Shown: piece by piece, positions 18,378 to 27,259 of the stretch
Layout of the letters: each line of letters opens with the position of its first letter
Numbering within the stretch: the stretch's first letter is position 1
Source of the DNA: Brucella intermedia LMG 3301
GTDB taxonomy: Bacteria > Pseudomonadota > Alphaproteobacteria > Rhizobiales > Rhizobiaceae
Assembly (NCBI RefSeq): GCF_000182645.1
Contig: NZ_ACQA01000001.1
Location: 868,001 to 932,000 of the forward strand
Direction of reading: 5' to 3'
Length of the DNA: 64,000 bases
Program-made: the position numbers and the translations under genes
The notes under the pieces: generated by a model
Databases searched by the model: none
Seen by the model: only the letters and a program-made list of their open reading frames with translations
What the model was told of the DNA's origin: nothing

Positions 18378-19619
18378 TCAGACTTCCGAATTGGTATCGA
18401 GTTTCGGCGTCATGGCCTCGAACATCGGAAGGGACGCGGCACCCAGAGCAGCGGTAAACTGTCCCGTCTGTCCGCGAATGACGCGCGGCAATGCGCGGGC
18501 GCGGCGGCTCGCGACCGAAATCGGCAGGCCGCCCATATGCCAGATCAGGTCGTCGATAATCGCATCGGGCAACATGCCGCCCAATATGATCGTCTCGGGA
18601 TCGAGGATATTTTCGATCATGGCGATCATTGGCGCCAGATGGTCGGCAGCCTCCTGCACCCAGCCCATCAGAACCGGATTGCGGGCTTCGTGCAGTTTCT
18701 GGAGTGCGTCGAAATCGGTTTCCCCGATGCCCGACGCATGAAGCTTTTCACGCAGGGCATGAAGCGAGGCATAGGTTTCAAGACAGCCCTTCTGGCCGCA
18801 GGCGCAGCCACGCCCATTGGGCGTAATGACGATATGGCCGATTTCGCCGGCATTGCCGAAAGCACCGCGAAATGGTGCACCTTCCTGGATCATGCCGAGC
18901 CCGATACCGGCCCCGAAATAGATCATGGCGAAGTTGGAAATGGCATGCCCCGCACCGAACAGGCGTTCGCCAACGGCGGCGGCATTGGCATCGTTTTCGA
19001 CCAGGACGGATTCTCCGCAGGCTTCACTCAAAACCGCCGCCGCGTCGATTCCGGACCAGCCGGGCAGGGTGGTCGGTCCAACCGAACTCATGCCTTCAAT
19101 GTCGAAAGGCCCCGGCATCACCACGCCTATGCCGAGGAGGCGCGCCGGAAACGAAGTCTTTACTGCATCGACTTCCTTTCGCAACTGCGCGGAAAGCTTG
19201 TCGGGGCTGACATCATGGATCGGGCGTACATGCTGCGTTCTTGGCTTGCCGGAAAGATCGAGGGCAGTCGTTACCATATGCGTCGATCCCATTTCGACGC
19301 CGATGGTCATCGCGCCTTCAGGATTGACCGCGAACTGGATCGGCGGCTGGCCGCGCCCTGTTTTCAGCCGCCCGAGCTGCATCAACAGGTTCTCTGAAAC
19401 CAGTTCGTCGACGATATTGGCGATGGCCTGTGCGGTGAGGTGGGTCAGGCGGGCGATGTGCATACGGCCAAGCGGCCCATGCCGGCGCACGACGTCAAGC
19501 ACCACGCGCCGGTTATGATCGCGGATTCGTTCGGGATTCTTGCCGAGGGTAACCGCAAGCGCCCCGTTTGCAGCGGTCGCAGATGCGGTGACCGGTTCGC
19601 CGTCCGATTTCGATGTCAT
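18378..19619 (-). CDS. ROK family transcriptional repressor
   Basis: 413 residues with a strong ribosome site (CAGGAGGGACC ATG). N-terminal winged helix-turn-helix (GPLGRMHIARLTHLTAQAIA, about residues 51-70), then a ROK sugar-kinase-like domain: GVEMGSTHMVTTALDLSG (nucleotide loop), GIGVVMPGPFDIEG, VENDANAAAVGERLFGAG and the zinc motif GCACGQKGCLE. ROK repressors (NagC, XylR, Mlc) release DNA on binding a sugar or sugar phosphate. It likely controls itself with the PIG-L gene and the divergent transport operon; a palindrome in the gap is a candidate operator. Confidence 0.9.
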   Translation of the reverse strand: MTSKSDGEPVTASATAANGALAVTLGKNPERIRDHNRRVVLDVVRRHGPLGRMHIARLTHLTAQAIANIVDELVSENLLMQLGRLKTGRGQPPIQFAVNPEGAMTIGVEMGSTHMVTTALDLSGKPRTQHVRPIHDVSPDKLSAQLRKEVDAVKTSFPARLLGIGVVMPGPFDIEGMSSVGPTTLPGWSGIDAAAVLSEACGESVLVENDANAAAVGERLFGAGHAISNFAMIYFGAGIGLGMIQEGAPFRGAFGNAGEIGHIVITPNGRGCACGQKGCLETYASLHALREKLHASGIGETDFDALQKLHEARNPVLMGWVQEAADHLAPMIAMIENILDPETIILGGMLPDAIIDDLIWHMGGLPISVASRRARALPRVIRGQTGQFTAALGAASLPMFEAMTPKLDTNSEV

Positions 19620-19906
19620 GGTCCCTCCTGTCTCCCGTCAGAGAGATATCGCGGGCTGTTTCTAACAGCAATATATTAATTCAACTAAATTATCTTATTG
19701 ACAAAACGCTCGCAACATTGAACCGTAAGAGAGGGTGGTGAAGACTGCTCTTGTTCATGTGGGGAAGTGGGTCCCTGCGTGAGGAAAATGGGCGCTGCGC
19801 ACGACCTGCGCGGCATGTGGTGGAATAAGCGGATGATGCCAGGCATCTCCGTGGCCGTGCCTGGGACCGCATTCGTACCGGTGGGCGGGGCAATAGGGAG
19901 GTTTAA
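19620..19906. promoter_or_regulatory. Divergent control region of the ROK/ABC locus
   Basis: A 287-base gap between the ROK gene (leftward) and the binding-protein gene (rightward). The left half is AT-rich and contains TTGACA at 19698-19703 as a possible -35 element for the transport operon, plus the inverted repeat listed separately. Confidence 0.5.
19677..19692. promoter_or_regulatory. Candidate ROK operator
   Basis: TAATT-CAACTA-AATTA is an inverted repeat of 5-bp arms in an AT-rich patch of the divergent gap. ROK repressors usually bind AT-rich palindromes near such promoters. The TTGACA at 19698 lies right next to it, so binding could block the transport promoter. Confidence 0.4.
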
Positions 19907-21154
19907 ATGCGCAAGCTGTTATTGGCAGGTCTGGTTGCGGGGCTCAGCACCGTTGCAATCAATGCCGCACAGGCTGTCGAAATCGAATATTGGCAGTATG
20001 TCTTTGAGACACGCGTCAAGGCGATGGACAAGCTGATCGAGAATTTCGAAAAGGCCAATCCGGATATCAAGGTCAAGCAGGTCACGTTCCCTTACGACGA
20101 TTATCAGACGCGCGTTATCGCAGCCAAGATGGCCGGTAAGAGCCCGGACGTGATGCAGCTCTTCTATGGCTGGCTCGACAAGTTCGTGGCTGGCGGCATT
20201 CTGCAGCCGCTGCCGCAGGATGCGTTCCCGCATGACAAGATCGAAAGCGAATTCTTCCCGATCGTTTCGGCGATGAAGCGCGGCGACGAATATTACGGTC
20301 TGCCGACCGCCGTGCGTTCGCTGGCGCTTTTCTACAACAAGAAGCTCTTCACCGAAGCTGGTCTCGATCCGAACAATCCGCCCAAGACGCTGGATGAAAT
20401 GGTCGAAGCCGCCAAGAAGACGACGAAGCGCGACGCTTCCGGCAATCTTCTGGCCGAAGGCATCACGCTCGACATGCCGGGACAGGACCAGCATTGGTGG
20501 CGTGAGGTTCTGGTGCGCCAGTTCGGCGGTCAGCCTTACACCGACAACGACCGTAAGGTCGCCTATAATGACGCTGCCGGTGAAAAGGCGCTTGCCTTCT
20601 ATACCGGTCTCCAGACCGAACATAAGGTCGGCGAAGTCAAGTTCATGGACGAAGGGCAGGCGGCTTTCCGTGCCGGCATGGCAGCCATGACCATCGACGG
20701 CACCTTCCGTCTCGGTTCGTTCCGCACCATCAAGGACTTCGAATGGGGTGTGACCGAGCTTCCGGCCAATGCGGAAGGCGTGCGCTCCAACTATGCCAGC
20801 TACTTCGCCAACGGCATCAGCGCCAAGGCAAGCGGTGAGAAACTCGAAGCTGCCAAGAAGTTCCTGAATTACATCTCCTCGCCGGAAGCCATGGAAATCT
20901 GGCTGAAGGACGTGGGTGAACTGCCTGCGCGCCGTTCGGCGGCCCTGACGGAAACGAACCTTGCCGATCCGATCTACGGTCCGTTCCTGAAAGGTCTGGA
21001 ATATGCGCACACGACCATGTTCGTGGACGAACTGAAGCAGCGCCAGACTGCGGTCGACATGGCCAACCGCGTCATTCTGGAAAAGCAGCCGGTCAAGGAA
21101 TCTCTCGAACAGGCCGCCAAGACCGAGCAGGAAGTGCTCGACGCAGCCAAGTAA
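19907..21154 (+). CDS. Sugar ABC transporter, periplasmic binding protein
   Basis: 415 residues, ribosome site GGGAGG. Signal MRKLLLAGLVAGLSTVAINA cut after AQA. A family 1 extracellular binding protein (UgpB/MalE-like, cluster B): VEIEYWQYVFETRVKAMD, PDIKVKQVTFPYDDYQTRV, GKSPDVMQLFYGW and GMAAMTIDGTFRLG. It captures a carbohydrate-like substrate in the periplasm for the two permeases that follow. Ligand unknown. A strong hairpin lies directly after the stop. Confidence 0.9.
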   Translation: MRKLLLAGLVAGLSTVAINAAQAVEIEYWQYVFETRVKAMDKLIENFEKANPDIKVKQVTFPYDDYQTRVIAAKMAGKSPDVMQLFYGWLDKFVAGGILQPLPQDAFPHDKIESEFFPIVSAMKRGDEYYGLPTAVRSLALFYNKKLFTEAGLDPNNPPKTLDEMVEAAKKTTKRDASGNLLAEGITLDMPGQDQHWWREVLVRQFGGQPYTDNDRKVAYNDAAGEKALAFYTGLQTEHKVGEVKFMDEGQAAFRAGMAAMTIDGTFRLGSFRTIKDFEWGVTELPANAEGVRSNYASYFANGISAKASGEKLEAAKKFLNYISSPEAMEIWLKDVGELPARRSAALTETNLADPIYGPFLKGLEYAHTTMFVDELKQRQTAVDMANRVILEKQPVKESLEQAAKTEQEVLDAAK

Positions 21155-21166
21155 CAGGCTTTGAAA

Positions 21167-21193
21167 TTGCGGCGAGGTACGGCCTCGCCGCAA
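21167..21193 (+). other. Intercistronic hairpin after the binding-protein gene
   Basis: TTGCGGCGAGG (21167-21177) pairs perfectly with CCTCGCCGCAA (21183-21193) around five bases, with no T-tract. Such hairpins after binding-protein genes protect the upstream mRNA and let the binding protein be made in excess over the permeases. Confidence 0.75.
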
Positions 21194-21210
21194 CCGAAGG
21201 ATCTTGAAAC

Positions 21211-22167
21211 ATGACAACGACTGTAGCCGGGACGACTGCAACAGGCGGCACGGCGAAGGAGCCTTCGGGCAACCGCCTGACGGATCGCCTTTCCATGCGC
21301 ACAAGACGGTTGATCTGGGTCTGGAGCTTTCTGGCTCTCCCGATCCTGTTCTATTCGGTCATCCGCTTTTACCCGACGATAGAGGCTTTCTGGCTGTCGC
21401 TTACCGATTGGGATCTGATGAACCCGCCAAAGTTCATCGGCTTCGCCAATTACCAGAAGCTTTTTGCCGATCCCGAATTCTGGAAAGTGTTCCGGAACAC
21501 CTTCACCTATCTTCTGGTCGGCACACCGATCAGCCTCGTGGTGGCGTTTACGATCGCTTATTTTCTGGATCGTGTGCGCATCATGCACGGCTTTATCCGT
21601 GCTCTCTATTTCCTGCCTTATCTCACAACGGCGGCTGCCATGGCATGGGTCTGGCGCTGGTTCTACCAGCCTGCGCCTATCGGTTTCATCAATAATATCC
21701 TGAATGCACTGGGCCTTCCGCAGCAGGGTTTCCTGCGCTCGGTCGATCAGGGTCTCTATGCGATCATGGCGACGTCCATCTGGGCCGGCCTCGGTTTCCA
21801 GATCATCATCTTCATGGCGGGCCTGCGCGCTGTTCCTAACACTTTCTATGAAGCCGCACGCATCGACGGCCTCGGCGAATGGGCGATCCTGCGCAAGATC
21901 ACGATCCCGCTTTTGAAGCCCACTACGGTATTCCTCGTCGTCTTCTCGTCCATCGGCTTCCTGCGCATCTTCGATCAGGTCTACAACATGACCACGAATG
22001 ATCCAGGCGGGCCGCTCGGCTCCACCAAGCCGCTGGTGCTGATGATCTATCAGACCGCCTTCTCCTCCTATGCGATGGGCTATGCGGCTGCGCAAACCGT
22101 CGTTCTCTTCACCATCCTGCTTTGCGTCTCGCTGTTGCAGCTCTGGATCCTGAGGGAAAAGAAATGA
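21211..22167 (+). CDS. Sugar ABC transporter permease (MalF/UgpA type)
   Basis: 318 residues with six predicted spans. The cytoplasmic N terminus is long (about 35 residues). First span LIWVWSFLALPILFYSVIRF; the EAA loop that contacts the ATPase reads EAARIDGLGEWAILRKITIP. Forms the inner-membrane channel with the next gene, whose ATG overlaps this stop (ATGA). Confidence 0.92.
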   Translation: MTTTVAGTTATGGTAKEPSGNRLTDRLSMRTRRLIWVWSFLALPILFYSVIRFYPTIEAFWLSLTDWDLMNPPKFIGFANYQKLFADPEFWKVFRNTFTYLLVGTPISLVVAFTIAYFLDRVRIMHGFIRALYFLPYLTTAAAMAWVWRWFYQPAPIGFINNILNALGLPQQGFLRSVDQGLYAIMATSIWAGLGFQIIIFMAGLRAVPNTFYEAARIDGLGEWAILRKITIPLLKPTTVFLVVFSSIGFLRIFDQVYNMTTNDPGGPLGSTKPLVLMIYQTAFSSYAMGYAAAQTVVLFTILLCVSLLQLWILREKK

Positions 22168-23015
22168 CAGCGTCCGCTCAAAACAAACCGCTCCCGTTCC
22201 AGAACCTGCGGCCCGGTCGCATCGTGACATGGACATTGCTGCTTATCGGCGGCCTCATCATGATCACGCCGCTGGCCTTCATGTTCTCCACCTCGCTCAA
22301 GACGGCAGGGCAGGTCTACGACCTGCGCCTGATACCGGCAGAGCCGACATTGCAGAACTATGTCACCATTCTCGCCGATGGCCGCTTCCTCCGCTGGTTC
22401 CTGAATTCGATGATCGTTGCAGTCGTGGTCACGCTGTCGAACGTGTTCTTCGACAGTCTCGTCGGCTATACGCTGGCGAAATTCCAGTTCCGCGGACGCT
22501 ATTTCATCTTCCTCGCCATTTTGTCCACGCTGATGATCCCCACCGAAATGCTGGTGATCCCCTGGTATCTCATGTCGAGCAAGCTCGGCTGGCTGGACAG
22601 CTACTGGGGCATCATGTTCCCCGGCATGATGACGGCCTTCGGCACCTTCCTTATGAAGCAGTTCTTTGAAGGCGTTCCCAACGACTTTCTGGAAGCTGCC
22701 CGCGTCGATGGTCTCAACGAATTCCAGATATGGTGGAAAGTGGCCATGCCGCTTGTGACGCCTGCGCTCTCGGCGCTCGCAATCTTCACCTTCCTCGGCA
22801 ACTGGACCGCATTCTTCTGGCCGCTGATCGTTGCCACCAGTCCGGAGCTTTACACGCTGCCGGTCGGGCTTTCGAGCTTCGCCGTCGAGCAGTCCATCCA
22901 ATGGGAAATGATCATGACCGGCGCAGCCATCGCCACGCTTCCCACGCTCGTCGTCTTTCTTCTTCTCCAGCGTTACATCGTGCGCGGTGTCATGCTTGCT
23001 GGCCTCAAGGGTTGA
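22164..23015 (+). CDS. Sugar ABC transporter permease (MalG/UgpE type)
   Basis: 283 residues from the ATG at 22164, which overlaps the previous stop by four bases; an upstream ATG at 22122 lies inside the preceding gene. Spans begin at VTWTLLLIGGLIMITPLAFM. The EAA loop reads EAARVDGLNEFQIWWKVAMP. Second half of the channel; the lyase gene follows in 2 bases. Confidence 0.92.
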   Translation: MTASAQNKPLPFQNLRPGRIVTWTLLLIGGLIMITPLAFMFSTSLKTAGQVYDLRLIPAEPTLQNYVTILADGRFLRWFLNSMIVAVVVTLSNVFFDSLVGYTLAKFQFRGRYFIFLAILSTLMIPTEMLVIPWYLMSSKLGWLDSYWGIMFPGMMTAFGTFLMKQFFEGVPNDFLEAARVDGLNEFQIWWKVAMPLVTPALSALAIFTFLGNWTAFFWPLIVATSPELYTLPVGLSSFAVEQSIQWEMIMTGAAIATLPTLVVFLLLQRYIVRGVMLAGLKG

Positions 23016-23017
23016 AC

Positions 23018-24532
23018 ATGTCCGATCTTGATCCACGGCTGTCCGATAAAAGCGTCTTTCCCGATCCGGTTTACAAGAAAACCGTGCTTCGCCCGCTTTT
23101 TGACGGCGCCAAGACCCACCATGTCGATGGCTTTCGCCGCATCGACCGCGCCCATCTCGTCATGCTGGTTGAAACCGGCATTCTCGACCGCGAACAGGCT
23201 GCAGCCATTGCCGGTGCGCTGGAAGCAATCGACAGGGAAATCGATCCTGCGAAACTGACTTATACCGGTGAGGTGGAGGACTTTTTCTTCCTCATCGAGA
23301 AGGAGCTGAAAGCGCGGATCGGCGCCGATATTGCAGGCCGCCTTCACACGGCGCGTTCGCGCAACGATATCGACCATACGCTGTTCAAGCTCGGCCTGAA
23401 AGCCCGTATCGATACGTTGATGGCGCAGGCGCGCAACCTGCTGGATGCAATGATTGAAGCCGCGGAACGCGAAAAGCAGACACTGATCGTCGCCTATACG
23501 CACGGCCAGCCTGCGCAGCCATCGACTTTCGGCCATTATCTTTCGGCGGCAATCGAGGTTCTCATTCGCGATATGGAACGAATGGAAGCTGCGCGCGCCA
23601 TCGTCAACATGTCGCCCATGGGGGCGGCGGCCATCACCACCTCAGGCTTCCCGATCGATCGCGCACAGGTCGCTGGCCTGCTGGGCTTTGCCGCCCCCTT
23701 GTCCAATTCCTATAGCTGCATCGCAGCGGTGGATTACATCACCTCGACCTACTCGGCGCTGGAACTGATGTTCGTCCATCTCGGGCGTCTCATTCAGGAC
23801 TTCCAGTTCTGGACCAGTTTCGAGGTCGGCCAGATTTATGTGCCGAATGCCTTCGTGCAGATTTCATCGATCATGCCGCAGAAACGCAATCCGGTTCCGG
23901 TGGAACATATGCGCCATCTGGCAAGCCAGACCATGGGCCGCGCCCGCACTGTTCTGGATGTGATGCACAACACGCCCTTCACAGACATGAACGACAGTGA
24001 AGGCGAAACGCAGCAGATGGGCTATGAGGCATTCGCTTCCGCAGGCCGCGTGCTCGAACTTCTGGCCGCTTTCATCGGTGCGATCCGCATCGATCCGGCC
24101 CGTGTCGCGGAAAACATCCGCCGTTCCTGCATCACGATCACCGAACTGGCGGACTCACTGGTCCGTATCGAAAACCTCTCTTTCCGCCAGGCGCATGAAA
24201 TCGCGGCCAAGGTTGCTCGCTCTGTCGTGTCGATGGGCGGCGGGCTGGAAAAGGATGGTTTCGAACCTTTCCTTGAAGCATTCCGCGAATCCGCCGGACG
24301 CGAGCCATCCTTCGGGCGTGAGAAGTTTGAAGAACTGGTGTCGCCGCAGCATTTCGTGGCTGTGCGTGATCGTCTCGGCGGTCCGGCACCGGCCGCGATG
24401 AATGCAGCGCTTGCGCGGCATAAGGCGGAAGCAGATCGCTTCAAGGCGGTGGCTTACGATCATGCAGCCGCAGAGGCCAAGGCTGCTCGCGAACTCAATG
24501 AAAAATTCAGTGCACTTGTGGAGGCACGCTGA
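23018..24532 (+). CDS. Argininosuccinate-lyase-like C-N lyase (aspartase/fumarase superfamily)
   Basis: 504 residues. All three superfamily regions are visible: HTARSRNDIDHT (ArgH has HTGRSRNDQVAT), AYTHGQPAQP (THxQxAQP) and the mobile catalytic loop SSIMPQKRNPVP with the nucleophilic serine. Superfamily members eliminate an amine or hydroxyl from a succinyl group and release fumarate. The gene lies inside a sugar-transport operon with 2-base and 1-base junctions, and the conserved G/QV positions of ArgH are replaced, so it is probably not the housekeeping ArgH. EDDS lyase and related iminodisuccinate-type lyases belong to the same branch and are alternatives. It may cleave a succinyl- or aspartyl-conjugated sugar. 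Confidence 0.82.
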   Translation: MSDLDPRLSDKSVFPDPVYKKTVLRPLFDGAKTHHVDGFRRIDRAHLVMLVETGILDREQAAAIAGALEAIDREIDPAKLTYTGEVEDFFFLIEKELKARIGADIAGRLHTARSRNDIDHTLFKLGLKARIDTLMAQARNLLDAMIEAAEREKQTLIVAYTHGQPAQPSTFGHYLSAAIEVLIRDMERMEAARAIVNMSPMGAAAITTSGFPIDRAQVAGLLGFAAPLSNSYSCIAAVDYITSTYSALELMFVHLGRLIQDFQFWTSFEVGQIYVPNAFVQISSIMPQKRNPVPVEHMRHLASQTMGRARTVLDVMHNTPFTDMNDSEGETQQMGYEAFASAGRVLELLAAFIGAIRIDPARVAENIRRSCITITELADSLVRIENLSFRQAHEIAAKVARSVVSMGGGLEKDGFEPFLEAFRESAGREPSFGREKFEELVSPQHFVAVRDRLGGPAPAAMNAALARHKAEADRFKAVAYDHAAAEAKAARELNEKFSALVEAR

Positions 24533-25566
24533 TGGCAACCATCGAACTTGAAAAGCTGGTCAAGCGTTATGGCAAGGTCGAGGCGGTCCGGGCAATCGAT
24601 CTCCAGATCAAGGACGGCGAATTCGTCGTTTTTGTCGGGCCTTCAGGCTGTGGCAAGTCCACCACCTTGCGCATGATTGCAGGGCTTGAGGATATTTCTG
24701 GCGGTCATCTCAAGATCGGCGGTGAAGTCGTCAATGAACGTGACCCCAAACAACGCAACATCGCCATGGTGTTCCAGAACTATGCGATCTATCCGCATAT
24801 GACCGTGCGCCAGAACATCGGTTTCGGGCTCTACACGTCGAAGCTGTCTAAAGCCGAGAAGGACAAGCGCATTGAGGAAACCGGCAAGGCGCTGGGGCTG
24901 GAACCCTATCTCGACCGTCGCCCGGCAGCGTTGTCCGGTGGCCAGCGCCAGCGCGTCGCCATCGGCCGCGCCATGGTGCGCAATCCGTCGGCCTTCCTGT
25001 TCGATGAGCCGCTGTCGAATCTCGATGCCCAGCTTCGCGCCCAAATGCGCATTGAAATCAAGCGCTTGCATCAGCGCCTCAAGACGACGACCGTTTATGT
25101 GACCCACGATCAGGTCGAGGCCATGACCATGGCCGACCGCATCGTCGTCATGCGGGATGGCCGTATTCTTCAGACCGGCACACCGACAGAGCTTTATGAA
25201 AACCCGACCGATGTGTTTACGGCACGCTTCATCGGCAGCCCGTCGATGAACCTGATTGCCGGCCGCCGAAGCGGTGCGGGCGTCGAACTTGCACCCGATG
25301 GCGACATTCTGATCGGCGTTCGCCCGCACGACCTCAAAGTCGAGGAGGGAACGGCCAATGGCCTGTCGCTTACCGGTACGGTGACGGCGGTTGAGCCGCT
25401 TGGTGCGGAAACGCTCGTGCATCTCGATGTCAACGGCGTTTCGGTCATTGCAACGGCGCCGGGCAAGGTCATTCCCGCAACGGGCGGCACGCTTTCCGTG
25501 TCTGCGCCAGCCGGAAGCCTTTATCTCTTCGATGCCAGGACCGAGAAGAGCCTGGGCCGCCTATGA
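24532..25566 (+). CDS. Sugar ABC transporter ATP-binding protein (UgpC/MalK type)
   Basis: 344 residues. Walker A GPSGCGKST, Q-loop MVFQNYAIYPHMT, signature LSGGQRQRVAIGRAM, Walker B FLFDEPLSNLD, H-loop VYVTHDQVEAMT, then a TOBE/OB regulatory domain (IGVRPHDLKVEEG; VTAVEPLGAETLVH). Energises the importer made by the two permeases. The ATG shares one base with the lyase stop. Confidence 0.95.
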   Translation: MATIELEKLVKRYGKVEAVRAIDLQIKDGEFVVFVGPSGCGKSTTLRMIAGLEDISGGHLKIGGEVVNERDPKQRNIAMVFQNYAIYPHMTVRQNIGFGLYTSKLSKAEKDKRIEETGKALGLEPYLDRRPAALSGGQRQRVAIGRAMVRNPSAFLFDEPLSNLDAQLRAQMRIEIKRLHQRLKTTTVYVTHDQVEAMTMADRIVVMRDGRILQTGTPTELYENPTDVFTARFIGSPSMNLIAGRRSGAGVELAPDGDILIGVRPHDLKVEEGTANGLSLTGTVTAVEPLGAETLVHLDVNGVSVIATAPGKVIPATGGTLSVSAPAGSLYLFDARTEKSLGRL

Positions 25567-26474
25567 TGCCGCAACAGTTCAGGCGTCCGGCTGTCCTCAG
25601 CATCGGACGGATTTATTGCGACCTCATCTTCACCGGGCTGCAATCGCTGCCGCAGCCGGGACGCGAGGTCTTTGCAGAAAACATGAAGATGGCGGCGGGA
25701 GGCGGTGCTTTCATTTCCGCGGCGCATCTCGCCCATGCGGGAAGGGCGGTTGCGCTGGTTGCGCGGCTTGGCTTCGACGGACTGTCACGCGGGCTTGAGC
25801 CGGATCTGAAGATCGACGGTGTCGATCTGCGCTTTCTGGAGCGGGCCGACGATGCCGGGCCGCAGGTGACGGTGGCAAGCGTGATCGGCAATGACCGCGC
25901 ATTTCTGTCGCGCCGCGCCGGTTCGGCGCTTCCCACAACCCTTTCTGCTGCCTTGCAATGGAAGGATGCAGGGCATTTGCATATTGCTGAATTTGCAACG
26001 CTGCACGAAATCCCTGACCTCGTGCGGCAGGCAAAGGCGGCGGGTCTGTCCGTCTCGCTCGACCCAAGTTGGGACGATGCGCGGATCCATGATCCAAGCC
26101 TGCTTGCCGCCTGTGAAGGCGTCGATATCTTCCTGCCAAACCGCGAGGAAGCGCAGGCCATCACCGGCTACGATGACCCCGCAAAGGCGCTCGATGCGCT
26201 GGCGGTCCATTTCCCGGTCGTCGCTCTCAAGGGGGGCGGCGAGGGCGCGTGGCTGCGCACTGCTGATTCCAATATTCATATGGCGGCAAAGGATGTGCCG
26301 GTTGTCGATACGACCGGGGCCGGCGATGCCTTCAATGCCGGTTTCATCGATTCCTGGCTCGAAGGTCACGATGTTCATCGTGCACTCGCTGCCGGTATCG
26401 AATATGGAAGCCTTGCAGTGCAGGCGGCGGGCGGCGCTTCCATCCTGCGTTCGCCTGACCGTCTGGCGGGATAA
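25563..26474 (+). CDS. PfkB family sugar kinase
   Basis: 303 residues. Ribokinase fold: VLSIGRIYCDLIF, GGGAFISAAHLAHAGR, and the ATP/anion-hole signature VDTTGAGDAFNAGF with the catalytic aspartate. FLPNREEAQAITGYDD and VVALKGGGEGAWL are typical internal motifs. It likely phosphorylates the sugar released by the pathway. The ATG overlaps the ATPase stop (ATGA); a terminator follows. Confidence 0.9.
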   Translation: MMPQQFRRPAVLSIGRIYCDLIFTGLQSLPQPGREVFAENMKMAAGGGAFISAAHLAHAGRAVALVARLGFDGLSRGLEPDLKIDGVDLRFLERADDAGPQVTVASVIGNDRAFLSRRAGSALPTTLSAALQWKDAGHLHIAEFATLHEIPDLVRQAKAAGLSVSLDPSWDDARIHDPSLLAACEGVDIFLPNREEAQAITGYDDPAKALDALAVHFPVVALKGGGEGAWLRTADSNIHMAAKDVPVVDTTGAGDAFNAGFIDSWLEGHDVHRALAAGIEYGSLAVQAAGGASILRSPDRLAG

Positions 26475-26478
26475 AATT

Positions 26479-26510
26479 CGGGGCGGCGGCTGAATGCTTG
26501 CCGCCCCCGA
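26479..26510 (+). terminator. Terminator of the ABC/lyase/kinase operon
   Basis: TCGGGGCGGC (26479-26488) pairs with GCCGCCCCCGA (26500-26510) with one bulge; CAATTTGTTTTCC follows. It lies 4 bases after the kinase stop. Confidence 0.8.
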
Positions 26511-26543
26511 CAATTTGTTTTCCTGCTTCGTTCAGCAATCATC

Positions 26544-26591
26544 AACACCGGGTGCCGACTTAGCCGACGCTTGGCTTGATGCGGTGTTTTT
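26544..26591 (+). terminator. Second hairpin with T-tract
   Basis: AACACCG (26544-26550) pairs with CGGTGTT (26582-26588) and is followed by further T residues. The long loop contains GCCGACTTAGCCGACGC, which may fold on itself. It could be a backup terminator or the end of a small RNA; no promoter for the latter is evident. Confidence 0.4.
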
Positions 26592-26754
26592 CGGGTGGCT
26601 GTCCTGCGTCTGACTGGTCCCTTGGCGGGAGGACGGAGGTGCTTGTAGAAAAATACAAGAAAGAAGCCAGATGCTGATTTTTGCACTTGCGCTCGTCGCG
26701 CGAATTGCCTAAACGGCTCTCACAACGACTGGCCAGACACTTGGCGAAGCAGTC

Positions 26755-26830
<76 letters not shown>

Positions 26831-27259
26831 CTTACCCCCTTGAAATTGCTTGTAAATTTTGACTGAATAGATTGCGCGGTTGTTCGCGTTTTTCGCCTAG
26901 CAACAGCCTAGCAACAGCATTGCTGTAGCTACGGCAAACCCCTTGCGTGACGGCATGAGCATTCTTCCTCAAAACTCCCTAAAGTTCCCGCGGCATCATT
27001 CAATGAAATTTGGAATGATATCGGATATGCGCTCGAATATTGACACATGACGTCCTGGAAAATCCCGGTTCGCCCTAGTTGCCACGAATCAATGGATGAA
27101 GCGTCTTGGAGAACCGACCCTACGTTCGGGTCAGCATTTCGGGGAGCAACCTAAGCTGGTTTTCGAGTGCTGAAGGACCCGAGACCTGTCGAATGACAGC
27201 ACAATGAAGAGTTCGTGATTTTCACGCGAAGCGAAGCAGAGGTACGGAGAGGGGCGGGA
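26831..27259. other. Gene-poor stretch after tRNA-Val with short tandem repeat
   Basis: About 430 bases with no convincing gene. Two tandem copies of GCCTAGCAACA lie at 26895-26916. The sequence is less GC-rich than the surroundings. I found no integrase and no second copy of the tRNA 3' end within the window, so an attachment site is not shown. Confidence 0.45.

Noticed and set aside
19919..21304. 461-codon leftward open frame opposite the binding-protein gene
   Set aside because: Translation is histidine- and arginine-rich with no family resemblance; it is the antisense of a well-supported binding-protein gene.
20974..22236. 420-codon leftward open frame opposite the permease genes
   Set aside because: Antisense of two clear ABC permease genes; no ribosome site and no domain.
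22080..23036. 318-codon leftward open frame opposite permease 2
   Set aside because: Low-complexity, charged antisense translation of a conserved membrane protein gene.
26895..26916. Tandem GCCTAGCAACA as an attachment or direct repeat of an island
   Set aside because: Only two 11-bp copies and no link to the tRNA 3' end or an integrase.
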